Positions 28,115 to 37,113 of a stretch of 64,000 nt of DNA are shown one piece after another. Both the position numbers and the translations under genes were made by a program. The notes beneath the pieces were generated by a model. That model was not told the origin of the DNA, did no database searches, and saw nothing but the letters and a program-made list of their open reading frames with translations. This DNA is from Zhongshania aliphaticivorans (lineage in GTDB: Bacteria > Pseudomonadota > Gammaproteobacteria > Pseudomonadales > Spongiibacteraceae): positions 543,558 through 607,557 of the forward strand of contig NZ_CACSIK010000001.1 in the NCBI RefSeq assembly GCF_902705875.1. Direction: 5' to 3'. Each line of letters begins with the position of its first letter. Position 1 is the stretch's first letter.

Positions 28115-28936
28115 ATGCCTGAGCCATGGTTACCTATCGGTGTTGCGGCATTGCAAATGGTGTCTGGTCAAAAGCTAGACGATAATTTGCAAAGTGCACA
28201 AGCACTGGTGGCAACTGCGGCTAAAAAGGGAGCAAAGCTGGCCGTATTGCCGGAAAATTTTGCTTTGTTTGGAAGCAAAAAAATATTTACTTTGGCGACA
28301 GACGAGGCGAGAGATGGTGCCATTCAGCATTTTTTATCGAACTTAGCGTCTGACTACGGTATCACCTTGGTTGGTGGGTCTATCCCATTGCCATCACCAG
28401 ATGGTCGAGTGTTTGCGTGCTCATTTGTTTATGGCGCCGACGGTAGTTGTTTGGGATGTTATCGGAAAATTCACTTATTTGACGCGGATGTCGGTGATGC
28501 TCAGGGTTCTTATCGTGAGTCGGACAGTTATGCGCCAGGTGAAAATATTCTGGTGGTTGATTCTGCCGTGGGGCGCATAGGGGTGGGTATTTGCTACGAT
28601 CTGCGTTTTCCGGAAATGTTTCGCCGCATGCTGGATCAACAGGCTGAAATTATTGTTTTACCGTCGGCGTTTACCCGAAGTACAGGGTGGGCGCATTGGC
28701 TGCCATTGCTGCGGGCGCGCGCCATAGAAAACCAATGCTTGGTTGTTGCGGCCAATCAGGGTGGGATTCACGACGCAAAGCGACAAACCTCTGGTGGTTC
28801 AGTGGTGATTGATAGCTGGGGAAGCGTGCTGGCCGAGGCGGGTTTAGGTGAAGCCTGCGTGATAGCCAAATATGATCGAGAAGAGCAGCGGGCTTTGCGG
28901 CAGAGGATGCCGGTTTCACAGCATCGCCGCTTGTAA
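28115..28936 (+). CDS. Nitrilase-superfamily carbon-nitrogen hydrolase (Nit-like)
   Basis: The 273-residue protein has the Glu-Lys-Cys triad of the superfamily: Glu47 (LPENFALFG), Lys118 (CYRKIHLFD) and Cys160 (GVGICYDLRFPE). Similar proteins hydrolyse deaminated glutathione (Nit1 type), so a metabolite-repair role is likely but unproven. In Pseudomonas a homologue follows yhdP. The ATG is 37 bases after the yhdP stop; a 14-codon ORF overlapping that stop as TAATG fills the gap. Confidence 0.88.
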   Translation: MPEPWLPIGVAALQMVSGQKLDDNLQSAQALVATAAKKGAKLAVLPENFALFGSKKIFTLATDEARDGAIQHFLSNLASDYGITLVGGSIPLPSPDGRVFACSFVYGADGSCLGCYRKIHLFDADVGDAQGSYRESDSYAPGENILVVDSAVGRIGVGICYDLRFPEMFRRMLDQQAEIIVLPSAFTRSTGWAHWLPLLRARAIENQCLVVAANQGGIHDAKRQTSGGSVVIDSWGSVLAEAGLGEACVIAKYDREEQRALRQRMPVSQHRRL

Positions 28937-28949
28937 ATTGGTTTTTATA

Positions 28950-29459
28950 TTACGCCGTCGATTGGTTTTCCTGTAGCTCTCTTAAATATTGAAATAATTT
29001 ACGTTTTGCAGCCGGAGGCTTGTTTGCTTTCGCATCTTTAGCTGATTGCAAGATAAGTGTTCGCAGGCGTTGGCGATCGGCGCTTGGAAATTGCGCAATC
29101 ACTTTTTCTATACCCGGTAAACCTTCTTCAACCACAGTATCTCTAAGCTCTTCTAAGCGGTGGAATGCTCGTGCGAGTTCGCGCTGCCCTTCGTCGCGCT
29201 TTGCGAGTCCGGCCTCAATTTCACTGAGGTCAATCCCGCGCATTAGTTTACCAATATATTGTAATTGTCGACGTAAACCCTCGCGACTAGTCAGACGTCT
29301 AGCCGTTGAAATGGCCTCGCTGAGGTGCTCGTCGTGAATGGGGATTTTGGCTAATTCATTGTTACTGAGTTTTACCAGTTGTTCGCCCAAGTCTTGCATT
29401 GCCTGCATTTCTTTTTTAAGTGCGGTTTTACTGGGGCGTTCGAATTCAGATTCGGTCAC
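28950..29459 (-). CDS. darP: Dual-action ribosomal maturation protein DarP (YjgA)
   Basis: The 169-residue, highly charged helical protein matches YjgA/DarP, which assists late 50S assembly. The signatures are RPSKTALKKEMQAMQDLGEQLV, LTSREGLRRQLQYIGKLMR and the C-terminal KRKLFQYLRELQ. The start is GTG 29457-29459. It converges with the nitrilase gene at a 13-base gap, and follows mgtE on the same strand. Confidence 0.92.
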   Translation of the reverse strand: MTESEFERPSKTALKKEMQAMQDLGEQLVKLSNNELAKIPIHDEHLSEAISTARRLTSREGLRRQLQYIGKLMRGIDLSEIEAGLAKRDEGQRELARAFHRLEELRDTVVEEGLPGIEKVIAQFPSADRQRLRTLILQSAKDAKANKPPAAKRKLFQYLRELQENQSTA

Positions 29460-29503
29460 GTTACGATCCGTATAGTTTAAATATTGTTGTTTTGTAAGGC
29501 TTT

Positions 29504-30862
29504 TTAGCCGTAAAAATAACTGGCAAGGCCAAGAAATGATAGAAAACCAATCACATCGGTGACGGTGGTAAGTACTACGCCACCCGCCAAGGCAGGGTCA
29601 ATATTCAGAGATTTCATTATCAAGGGTAAAACGGCGCCTGCAAGTGCTGCTGTGAGTAGGTTGATAATGATGGCGGCACCGATGATTCCTCCCATTAATG
29701 CATCATCAAACCACAGTGTTGTCGCCGCGGCGATAATGATAGCCCATATTACGCCATTAATGGCGCCAACAGCCATTTCACGGTTGATTAACCAGCGGCT
29801 ATTGTCTCGACTAATATGACCTAATGCCATACCACGAATTACCACGGTGAGGGTTTGGGTGCCGGCAACGCCGCCCATGCTTGCTACTATGGGCATTAAA
29901 ACTGCGAGGGCGACGACTTTTTCAATTGTGCCTTCAAAAAGGTTAATGACGGCAGACGCGATAAAGGCAGTAAGTAGATTTATTCCTAGCCAAACGGCTC
30001 GCCGCGGGGCTGTTGTTAAAACCGCGGCAAAGGTATCTTCATCTTCATCTAAGCCGGCCATGCTCATCAAGGAGTGGTCAGATTCCTCGCGGATAACATC
30101 GACCACGTCATCGATGGTTATTCGACCGAGCAGCAGACTATTGTCATCGACTACCGGCGCAGAGACCCAATCGTGCCGAGCAAAGAGGGTGGCCACCTCT
30201 TTGGAAGGCATTTTTGCGGGGATAGGTTCGACTTCGGTATCCATAATTTCTCGAACGGTCACGCTGGGGTCGGACACTAATAATTTGCGTAACGATAAAA
30301 CGCCGATGTATTGGTCGTTGCGATTGACGACCAAGAGGCTGTCGGTCATCTCTGGGAGCTGTTCGTGACGACGTAGATAGCGAAGGGCGACATCAAGCGT
30401 AATGTTAGGTCGGACTGTGATCGTGTCGGTGTTCATCAAACCACCGGCACTATCTTCATCGTAGGATAATACGTGCTCGACGCGAACTCGATCTTGATGA
30501 TCCATCGAGTTGAGGACTTCGCGAATTACACGGTCGGGTAATTGCTGCAGAATGTCCGCAATATCATCGGCTTCAAGGCCTTCGGTGATGGTGGCGACTT
30601 CTTCGGCATCCATCTGGCGCAGGAATTGACTCTGAACCTCATCGTTGAGATGTTGGAGGATATCCCCCTCGTTCTCAATATCGATGAGCTGCCACAACAC
30701 ACTACGAATTGTGTGCGGAGTGGATTCTATTAAATGGGCGGCATCCGCGGGAGGCAAGCCATTTAACATGCGACGGATTTGTAAAAAGCCACCGGAACCC
30801 AGCGCGTCATTCAGGGTTTTGAGTTGGCTCTCGGTTTGTAGCTTTTCAGCAGTCTGGGCCAT
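29504..30862 (-). CDS. mgtE: Magnesium transporter MgtE
   Basis: The 452-residue protein has an N-terminal MgtE superhelical domain (about 20-130, PPADAAHLIESTPHTIRSVLW), tandem CBS domains (about 135-265) and five C-terminal membrane helices with the conserved PIVASMGGVAGTQTLTVVIRG and GAVLPLIMKSLNIDPA pore segments. MgtE is a Mg2+ channel gated by Mg2+ binding to the CBS dimer. The ribosome site AGGGATAGGT precedes the ATG. It is 208 bases from npr. Confidence 0.96.
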   Translation of the reverse strand: MAQTAEKLQTESQLKTLNDALGSGGFLQIRRMLNGLPPADAAHLIESTPHTIRSVLWQLIDIENEGDILQHLNDEVQSQFLRQMDAEEVATITEGLEADDIADILQQLPDRVIREVLNSMDHQDRVRVEHVLSYDEDSAGGLMNTDTITVRPNITLDVALRYLRRHEQLPEMTDSLLVVNRNDQYIGVLSLRKLLVSDPSVTVREIMDTEVEPIPAKMPSKEVATLFARHDWVSAPVVDDNSLLLGRITIDDVVDVIREESDHSLMSMAGLDEDEDTFAAVLTTAPRRAVWLGINLLTAFIASAVINLFEGTIEKVVALAVLMPIVASMGGVAGTQTLTVVIRGMALGHISRDNSRWLINREMAVGAINGVIWAIIIAAATTLWFDDALMGGIIGAAIIINLLTAALAGAVLPLIMKSLNIDPALAGGVVLTTVTDVIGFLSFLGLASYFYG

Positions 30863-30882
30863 ACCTATCCCTAGCCTGAGCC

Positions 30883-31047
30883 ATTAAGTGGAAAGAACGT
30901 TTTTGGCTGTTGATACTTATTGGTATTTCAATACTGCTGGGGGTGACCGTCAGTTTGTTACCAATTTATGTGCTGTCTTCAGGATTTACTGTGGCTAATT
31001 ATCCTTTAAAGTACGGTTCGCAACAATCCAAAGTATACCTTCAGTAG
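30883..31047 (+). other. Possible small membrane protein frame without normal start
   Basis: Between mgtE and npr, on the opposite strand, 54 sense codons run from ATT 30883 to TAG 31045-31047 after an in-frame TGA (30877). The product would start I-K-W-K-E-R, then one strongly hydrophobic helix (FWLLILIGISILLGVTV) and a short polar tail. A positive N-terminus before a helix is what a real small membrane protein looks like. However, the only early start is ATT, and no clear ribosome site precedes it. It may be a small gene, a decayed remnant or chance. Confidence 0.35.
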
Positions 31048-31071
31048 TATAAATACGTCATATTACGCTTA

Positions 31072-31341
31072 TTATTCAGCTTCCCCAAAACGTTGAGAAA
31101 TAATATCTAAAACTGCTGACAGGGCGGCTTGTTCATCGTCACCGTCACAGCGAACAGTGATTTCTGTGCCTTTGCTTGCGGCTAACATCATCACCGCCAT
31201 GATGCTTTTGCCGTCGACAGATCTGTCACCAACACTGATTTGCACGGTGGCAGTAAAGTCTCCTGCTGTGGAAACGAGTTTTGCCGCTGCGCGGGCATGC
31301 AGGCCAAGTTTGTTAATAATTATTATTTGGGATTCAACCAT
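31072..31341 (-). CDS. npr: HPr-like nitrogen-PTS phosphocarrier NPr
   Basis: The 89-residue HPr-fold protein has the phosphorylated His15 (KLGLHARAAAKLV) and Ser46 (VDGKSIMAVM). In the nitrogen PTS it passes phosphate from EI-Ntr to PtsN. It is the last gene of rpoN-hpf-ptsN-rapZ-npr, starting 11 bases after the rapZ stop. Confidence 0.95.
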   Translation of the reverse strand: MVESQIIIINKLGLHARAAAKLVSTAGDFTATVQISVGDRSVDGKSIMAVMMLAASKGTEITVRCDGDDEQAALSAVLDIISQRFGEAE

Positions 31342-31352
31342 TGTGAGTGCTC

Positions 31353-32210
31353 TTAACGCTGGAGTTCGCGATGGCGAACTTGTAAGTCTGGATAGCTATT
31401 GCGCAGGGCTTTAGCAAGAGTCTCCGTCATATATACTGAGCGATGTTGGCCTCCAGTGCAGCCAATGGCAATGGTAAAGTAACTTCGGTTGCTGGTTTCA
31501 ATTTTGGGCAGCCAATGTTGTAGATATTGCAGGATATCGTTGTACATAAGACGGACATCCTCTTGCTTGCTGAGATATTCTTGCACCTCACTATCTTGGC
31601 CGGTCAATACCCGAAGCCCTTCGTGCCAGTGAGGGTTGGGTAGCATGCGGAGGTCGTAAACTAAGTCTGCATCTATGGGTAGGCCTCGTTTAAAGCCAAA
31701 TGATTTTAATTGTACAGCTAGCTTGCTGGCATCGGCACCAAGGATGCGGTCGCGAATTGCAGCTCTGAGCTCATGTACCGTCATATCGCTGGTGTCAATG
31801 GCGAGTGATGCTTCAATGACGATGGGCTCTAGTAGCGCGGTTTCGAGCTTGATTGCATCCGCCAAAGGCAGAGAGTCAGTGGTTAGCGGATGGCGTCTAC
31901 GGGTTTCGCTAAAGCGTTTTATTAGCTTGTCATCACCCGCATCTAAAAAAACGATACGCAGAGTAGCGTGCTTTTTTACTTTGTCGCACAATGCTTGAAA
32001 TCTGGCGAGTTCTGCGCGCGAATTACGAGCGTCTATACACACAGCAACCTGTTGATGAACTTTAAGTGAGCTGTGTGATAGCTCTTTAACTAGTTCGGGT
32101 AGTAGTGATATAGGGAGATTATCAATGGCATAATAACCTTCATCTTCTAGTTGGTGAAGCGCGGTACTTTTCCCCGACCCTGATCGTCCACTGAGAATGA
32201 TGAGTTCCAT
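31353..32210 (-). CDS. rapZ: RNase adapter protein RapZ
   Basis: RapZ is an RNA-binding P-loop protein that directs RNase E to GlmZ-type sRNAs, controlling GlmS. The 285-residue protein has Walker A GRSGSGKST (8-16), the FLDAGDDKLIKRFSETRRRHPL segment and the C-terminal sensing domain with FKRGLPIDADLVYD and CTGGQHRSV. It lies one base after the ptsN stop. Targets in this organism are unknown. Confidence 0.95.
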   Translation of the reverse strand: MELIILSGRSGSGKSTALHQLEDEGYYAIDNLPISLLPELVKELSHSSLKVHQQVAVCIDARNSRAELARFQALCDKVKKHATLRIVFLDAGDDKLIKRFSETRRRHPLTTDSLPLADAIKLETALLEPIVIEASLAIDTSDMTVHELRAAIRDRILGADASKLAVQLKSFGFKRGLPIDADLVYDLRMLPNPHWHEGLRVLTGQDSEVQEYLSKQEDVRLMYNDILQYLQHWLPKIETSNRSYFTIAIGCTGGQHRSVYMTETLAKALRNSYPDLQVRHRELQR

Positions 32211-32211
32211 A

Positions 32212-32661
32212 TCAGTTCACTATTGAGCGCTTGAATAAAGTGTTGGCGTCTTCTGCGGTGCGCAAGTTATTTCGGTAATCTGTTTCATTAAAGGCCGTGG
32301 CGAGGGCACTGAGGACTTTTAAATGTTCGTCGTGTGCTTCTGCGGGGACAATGAGCGCAAATATAAGATCAACGGGTTCGTCGTCAATTGCCTCAAAATC
32401 AATGGCCTGCTCTAGTTTTAATAACATCCCGGTAACACTGCTACACCGGTTGCTGCGGCAGTGTGGTATGGCTACGCCATGGCCTAGGCCTGTGCTGCCA
32501 AGGCGCTCACGTGCGAGTAATTCATTGAATAATTCATCGGCGTCAAATTCAGCATTGTCGGCAGAAATTGCTGCTGCTATGTGTTCGAGTAAGCGTTTTT
32601 TGCTGGTGACGGACACACCGCATTCGGTGCGTCCGGGGGTGAGTATTGATTCAAGTATCAT
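32212..32661 (-). CDS. ptsN: Nitrogen regulatory PTS protein EIIA-Ntr
   Basis: The 149-residue EIIA domain has the phosphorylated His67 in GHGVAIPHCRS. PtsN links phosphorylation state to nitrogen, potassium and envelope-stress control. It lies between hpf and rapZ in the conserved rpoN cluster. Confidence 0.96.
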   Translation of the reverse strand: MILESILTPGRTECGVSVTSKKRLLEHIAAAISADNAEFDADELFNELLARERLGSTGLGHGVAIPHCRSNRCSSVTGMLLKLEQAIDFEAIDDEPVDLIFALIVPAEAHDEHLKVLSALATAFNETDYRNNLRTAEDANTLFKRSIVN

Positions 32662-32700
32662 GATAGCTACGCGGTTATTTCCGGTTGAAACCGCAGGCCT

Positions 32701-32988
32701 TTAGCGGCCCAGCGATTTTTCTTTGTGTTTGATTAGCTGGCGATCAAGCTTGTCCGTCAGGCTGTCAATTGCAGCATACATGTCCTCTGATTCACAAGTG
32801 GCAAATAAGTCTGCACCGGCGACATGCACGGTTGCTTCGGCTTTTTGTACTAGTTTCTCAACAGTAAGGGTGACGTCGGTATTGGTAATGTTATCAAAAT
32901 GTCGCTGAAGCTTTGAGAGTTTATTGTTGACATAATCGCGGAGGGCGGGTGTAACGTCTACGTGATGACCGCTTACAGTAATCTGCAT
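32701..32988 (-). CDS. hpf: Ribosome hibernation promoting factor HPF (short form)
   Basis: The 95-residue protein is a short HPF/YhbH, which with RMF makes inactive 100S ribosome dimers. It has MQITVSGHHVDVTPALRDYV, the basic KLSKLQRHF segment, and the DMYAAIDSLTDKLDRQLIKHK helix. The frame opens at ATG 33003, but AAGGAG lies six bases before ATG 32988, which gives the usual length. No long C-terminal dimerisation domain is present. Confidence 0.94.
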   Translation of the reverse strand: MQITVSGHHVDVTPALRDYVNNKLSKLQRHFDNITNTDVTLTVEKLVQKAEATVHVAGADLFATCESEDMYAAIDSLTDKLDRQLIKHKEKSLGR

Positions 32989-33043
32989 ATATTGCTCCTT
33001 CATCGCTGAAAAAAAGCAGGCGCCTCACGGCGAGTCGCTGCTA

Positions 33044-33067
33044 GCAACACTCCCATCGGAGTGTTGC
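33044..33067 (-). promoter_or_regulatory. Perfect 10-bp hairpin between rpoN and hpf
   Basis: GCAACACTCC (33044-33053) and GGAGTGTTGC (33058-33067) form a perfect 10-bp stem with loop CATC, one base after the rpoN stop. No T-run follows directly on the minus strand, though a T7 run (33009-33015 read in reverse) precedes hpf. It may be an RNA processing or stability element, or part of an attenuator. Confidence 0.5.
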
Positions 33068-33068
33068 A

Positions 33069-34559
33069 TTATACTAGTCTTTTCCGCTCGTTTGAGGGCG
33101 GAATGACTAGTGATTCTCTATATTTGGCAATGGTGCGACGGGCTACTTGAATGCCTTGTTCGGCCAGTAAGTCTGTTATTTTACTGTCGCTTAGGGGTTT
33201 TCGTGGATTTTCCGTCGCAACTAATTTTTTAATTAATGCTCGTATAGCCGTGCTTGAACATTCGCCACCGGTATCGGTAGAAACATGGCTAGAGAAAAAG
33301 AATTTGAGTTCAAATATACCGCGTGGCGTGTGCATAAATTTTTGTGTGGTGACACGTGAAATGGTGGATTCATGCATACCCACTGCTTCGGCAATATCAT
33401 GGAGTACCAAGGGCTTCATGGCTTCTTCGCCGTACTCTAAAAAGCCGCGTTGATATTCAACAATTTTAGTTGCCACTTTCATCAGGGTTTCATTGCGACT
33501 TATTAAGCTTTTGATGAACCAACGCGCTTCTTGGAGATTGTCGCGAATGTAATCGTTGTCGCTACTATTGCTGCTTTGGCGCGCCATAGAGGCGTATTGA
33601 GCGTTAATCTGTATTTTTGGTGCTATATCTGGATTTAACTCAACCAGCCATCGGCCCTCTTTTTTGCTGACGAACACATCCGGTACTACGTACTCGGTGT
33701 CGTCGTGACCAACTGCACTTCCCGGCGTTGGGTCTAATGATTGAATTAGTTTTAAAATGTCGCGCAATTGCTCTTCTTTTAAGCGGCAGCGACGCATAAT
33801 TTGACTGTAATCCCGATTGCCAAGTTGCGCCATGTATTGGCTAACGACAAGACACGCTTCTTCAGCGTACGGAGTGTTGCGTGGTAGTTGCCTAAGCTGG
33901 ATAAGCAGGCATTCCTGTAAGTCTCTACCGCCTACTCCAGGGGGATCAAATTGTTGGATGAGGTGCAAAACCGCATTAACTTCTTCGATTTCTATGGCTT
34001 CATTATCAAAGCCGTCTACCAGTTCCTCTGGGCCGACGGTTAGGCGTCCTTTTTCGTCGATGGCGTCTATAATGGCGGCGGCTATCATTTGGTCAAGCTC
34101 AGATAGGCGACTGAGGTTGAGTTGCCAGCGAAGATGATCTTGCAGTGAATCGTCACTCGTGTGGCGGTAATCGTTGTTGTAATCACTATCTTCTGCTGAG
34201 GAGCTACTGCCAGAACCCGTGCCACTGGTTTGAAATACGTCGTCCCACTGGCTGTCTACCGGTAAATCTTCAGGAATATCACTGCGCTCCGCCCATTCTG
34301 TGTCAGCTTCAGGTTGGGGGGCTTCGGTTTCACTTTCAGATGCTTTTTCAGGCTTTTTTGGCTCAGCAGAGGTTGGCTCAGTATTAACCTCGATCTCACC
34401 ATCTTCGTCGCTAATTTCAAGCAGTGGGTTTGAGTCTAACGCAGATTGTATTTCTTGTTGTAAATCTAGTGTGGACAGTTGTAATAAGCGAATCGCCTGT
34501 TGCAGCTGGGGGGTCATTGTCAGGCTTTGGCCGACTTTGAGCTGTAGCGATTGTTTCAT
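33069..34559 (-). CDS. rpoN: RNA polymerase sigma-54 factor
   Basis: The 496-residue protein has the Gln/Leu-rich activator-binding N-terminus ([23 protein letters not shown]), an acidic linker (about 50-130), the core-binding region, and the C-terminal RpoN box [10 protein letters not shown] (473-482) for -24 recognition. It needs enhancer-binding activators. It starts the run toward hpf, ptsN, rapZ and npr. Confidence 0.97.
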   Translation of the reverse strand: MKQSLQLKVGQSLTMTPQLQQAIRLLQLSTLDLQQEIQSALDSNPLLEISDEDGEIEVNTEPTSAEPKKPEKASESETEAPQPEADTEWAERSDIPEDLPVDSQWDDVFQTSGTGSGSSSSAEDSDYNNDYRHTSDDSLQDHLRWQLNLSRLSELDQMIAAAIIDAIDEKGRLTVGPEELVDGFDNEAIEIEEVNAVLHLIQQFDPPGVGGRDLQECLLIQLRQLPRNTPYAEEACLVVSQYMAQLGNRDYSQIMRRCRLKEEQLRDILKLIQSLDPTPGSAVGHDDTEYVVPDVFVSKKEGRWLVELNPDIAPKIQINAQYASMARQSSNSSDNDYIRDNLQEARWFIKSLISRNETLMKVATKIVEYQRGFLEYGEEAMKPLVLHDIAEAVGMHESTISRVTTQKFMHTPRGIFELKFFFSSHVSTDTGGECSSTAIRALIKKLVATENPRKPLSDSKITDLLAEQGIQVARRTIAKYRESLVIPPSNERKRLV

Positions 34560-34701
34560 ATTAGTGGCTTCTACAACATGAATTAAGTGGTAATGCGAAC
34601 GATGCTTTGTTCTACCGGCAATATGTTTGCCTCACTGTCAGTGTAGTCGCGAGATTGGTTCCCTGCAATACCTGTGCCGATTCATTTGTAGGGAACTGTA
34701 C

Positions 34702-35427
34702 TTATAATGTAAATTTGTCACCGAGGTAGATGTCTTTGACAATTTGGTTATTGAGCACGGTTTCGGCATTACCTTCAGCGACAATGCGCCCTTCGCCAAC
34801 AATATAGGCTTTATCGCAAATATCTAAAGTTTCACGTACGTTGTGATCGGTGATTAAGACGCCTATGCCTCTTGATTGTAAGTGTCGAACAATGTTTTGG
34901 ATGTCGTTAACGGAAATGGGGTCAACGCCGGCGAAGGGTTCATCCAACAAGATAAAGCTGGGTTCTGTTGCCAAGGCGCGTGCTATTTCAACCCGACGTC
35001 GCTCCCCACCTGATAATGCCATACCTTGAGATTTACGAATGTGGGTAATATGGAATTCTTGCAGTAGGGCTTCTAGTTTATCTTTGCGTTGACTCCGATT
35101 TAGGTCTCGGCGAGTTTCAAGGATCGCCATAATATTATCTGCGACGGTGAGTTTGCGGAAAATAGACGCTTCTTGAGGTAAGTAACCCACTCCGTGCTTG
35201 GCGCGTCCTTGTATAGACAGTTTGGTTAAATCTCTATCATCCAGTTGAATACTGCCGCGATCTGCATTGACAATACCGACGATCATGTAAAAGCACGTGG
35301 TTTTTCCTGCCCCATTTGGACCAAGCAGGCCGACTATTTCGCCGCTCCTAATAGTGAGCGACACGTCTTTGATTATTTCACGCCGTTTATAGGCCTTGGC
35401 GAGATTTTTGGCTTGTAAAACGGGCAT
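34702..35427 (-). CDS. lptB: LPS export ABC transporter ATP-binding protein LptB
   Basis: LptB powers LPS extraction with LptFG. The 241-residue ABC protein has Walker A GPNGAGKT (36-43), the signature LSGGERRR, and Walker [13 protein letters not shown]. The ATG follows the lptA stop by two bases. LptF and LptG are not here, as usual. Confidence 0.97.
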   Translation of the reverse strand: MPVLQAKNLAKAYKRREIIKDVSLTIRSGEIVGLLGPNGAGKTTCFYMIVGIVNADRGSIQLDDRDLTKLSIQGRAKHGVGYLPQEASIFRKLTVADNIMAILETRRDLNRSQRKDKLEALLQEFHITHIRKSQGMALSGGERRRVEIARALATEPSFILLDEPFAGVDPISVNDIQNIVRHLQSRGIGVLITDHNVRETLDICDKAYIVGEGRIVAEGNAETVLNNQIVKDIYLGDKFTL

Positions 35428-35429
35428 GG

Positions 35430-36020
35430 TTATTGAATTTCCTCTGCGGCGTTGAGATCGCTGTCTTCCCGTGTTGCTGTGTCAGGTATGCTGTCGATAT
35501 CTTTTGGCGCAATTTGTGGTTCGTCTGGCACGGCTTGGGGCTGTAGCGTCATTTTGACGCGATTTTCTTGCTTGCCAGTGCCGCCGTCGGCGATAACCAT
35601 CTGTTTGCGGCCACTGTAAACTACTCGATCACCAGAAATTTTTGAACCTTGGTGGGTGATCGATGCGTCTTTCTGCAGCAGAATTTCTTCCATTTGTAGG
35701 CTGTATTCGATGCGTTGTGCGCTGGCAACAACCACGCCTTCATTAATGCGTGGTTGTTGTTCGAAGTAGGCTGGCTTGCCTTCGGCTATGACCTTTTCAA
35801 CTTTACGATCTGATTCGACGATGGTGAGCTTGTCAGCGCGAATTTTTAATGAGCCTTGGCTCATGGTTACGTTACCGATATAGATGCCCTGGTTATTCTC
35901 ATAAATAGCGCGGTCTGAGCTGAGGTTGATGGCTTCTTTGCGGTCGTCGGGTAGACCGTGGGCTAAGGGTGTAATACTAAGAATAAGCACCGCATAAAGT
36001 GCGGCTTTGCTAGGGTTCAT
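35430..36020 (-). CDS. lptA: LPS transport periplasmic protein LptA
   Basis: LptA forms the beta-jellyroll bridge that carries LPS across the periplasm. The 196-residue protein has a Sec signal ending around residue 22 (SITPLAHG), and OstA-like repeats with [33 protein letters not shown] and [15 protein letters not shown]. The tail is acidic and Pro-rich. The ATG lies inside the lptC stop region (ATGAACCCTAG), so the two genes overlap and are coupled. Confidence 0.93.
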   Translation of the reverse strand: MNPSKAALYAVLILSITPLAHGLPDDRKEAINLSSDRAIYENNQGIYIGNVTMSQGSLKIRADKLTIVESDRKVEKVIAEGKPAYFEQQPRINEGVVVASAQRIEYSLQMEEILLQKDASITHQGSKISGDRVVYSGRKQMVIADGGTGKQENRVKMTLQPQAVPDEPQIAPKDIDSIPDTATREDSDLNAAEEIQ

Positions 36021-36576
36021 AATTGCCTTCTACTTTGTTTAGTAGTTCTACACGCTCGTCTTTCAAGCTCGCTCGCATGCCAACTGAGTGCGTTTTACCA
36101 TTGCGTAATTTAAGTGTAAGCGCGAGTGGCGTGTTTACTTCACTGTTTTCGAGATTGATGTTTAGGGCTTCCGTGGTGATTTCCGCCTGTCGGATCAGGT
36201 CTTTTACGATGACCGTGTTTTCAAGTATAAGCTGCTCTCCATCCTGAGAGAGCTTGCCTGATAAGGCACTAGCGGTCCATGGTCGCTGTTCAGCAATGTT
36301 ACCTACATAAAAAGGGTCTTTTAATGTGACTGAACCGTCGGAGATTAATCGCTCGGCACTGCTGGCGCGCCATTGATAGGCAACGGCACCACCGCTGCTG
36401 TACTTTATGCCGTTAACCTTAATGAGGTGCGAGTCGGCGTCTGGAATAGCTTCAAACTGATCGGCGATACTGAGTTTACCGCTTTCGCTGTACTGGGTTA
36501 GGTACAGCACCGTGCCAGCTAGCGCGGCAATCGCGGAGAGTACAGACAAAAGGGTAAAGAAGTTAAAGCCTTTCAT
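36010..36576 (-). CDS. lptC: LPS export protein LptC
   Basis: LptC is a bitopic inner-membrane protein that hands LPS from LptBFG to LptA. The 188-residue protein has an N-terminal membrane helix (FFTLLSVLSAIAALAGTVLYL) and a jellyroll with NGIKYSSGGAVAYQWRA and LTLKLRNGKTHSVGMRA. It lies between kdsC and lptA with a two-base gap to kdsC. Confidence 0.9.
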   Translation of the reverse strand: MKGFNFFTLLSVLSAIAALAGTVLYLTQYSESGKLSIADQFEAIPDADSHLIKVNGIKYSSGGAVAYQWRASSAERLISDGSVTLKDPFYVGNIAEQRPWTASALSGKLSQDGEQLILENTVIVKDLIRQAEITTEALNINLENSEVNTPLALTLKLRNGKTHSVGMRASLKDERVELLNKVEGNYEP

Positions 36577-36578
36577 TT

Positions 36579-37100
36579 TTATAAGTATTGCTCAAGGGCG
36601 TCATTTAGCTTTCCTTGTGCTTTCAGAATAAGTTCGCATACTTCTCTGATCGCTCCTTGGCCTCCAGCGGCCTTGGTTTGCCAGTCGGCATGCCGTGCAA
36701 CATAGTGATGTCCATTGGCGACAGTAATCCCCAAACCTGCGCGACAAATCGCCGATAGGTCAGGTAAGTCGTCACCAGCGTAGGCGATTTCTTCAAAGCT
36801 CAGGCCCAGATCACGGCGCAATTCCTCAAGGGCGACTAGTTTGTCTTCTCGACCTTGGTAAATTAATTCAATTTTCAGTTCTGCTGCTCGTCGTTTTAAT
36901 AGTTCGGAACTGCGTCCCGTAATAATTGCAGGTTTAATACCTGCATCGCGTAAAAGTTTTATGCCTAAGCCGTCTAAAATGCTAAATGCTTTGATTTCTT
37001 CGCCGCTATTTCCAAAATAGAGGCTGCCATCTGTTAATACGCCATCAACGTCCATGGCCAATAATTTGATGGTTTTTGCTTTTTCGATAACACTTTGCAT
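36579..37100 (-). CDS. kdsC: 3-deoxy-D-manno-octulosonate 8-phosphate phosphatase
   Basis: KdsC dephosphorylates KDO 8-phosphate in LPS core synthesis. It is a C0 HAD phosphatase of 173 residues with the nucleophile motif MDVDGVLTDG (Asp17, Asp19), the IITGRSSELLKRR segment, and YAGDDLPDL. It lies between kdsD and lptC. Confidence 0.95.
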   Translation of the reverse strand: MQSVIEKAKTIKLLAMDVDGVLTDGSLYFGNSGEEIKAFSILDGLGIKLLRDAGIKPAIITGRSSELLKRRAAELKIELIYQGREDKLVALEELRRDLGLSFEEIAYAGDDLPDLSAICRAGLGITVANGHHYVARHADWQTKAAGGQGAIREVCELILKAQGKLNDALEQYL

Positions 37101-37113
37101 GTGTAAAGGGTCT

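Noticed and set aside
28078..28122. 14-codon ORF overlapping the yhdP stop as TAATG, ending just before the nitrilase start
   Set aside because: Too short to support as a gene. It may help couple translation from yhdP to the nitrilase gene, but chance is a sufficient explanation.
29847..30368. 173-codon open frame on the plus strand opposite mgtE
   Set aside because: Antisense shadow of a conserved membrane transporter; low-complexity Ser/Thr/Ile composition and no neighbouring promoter.
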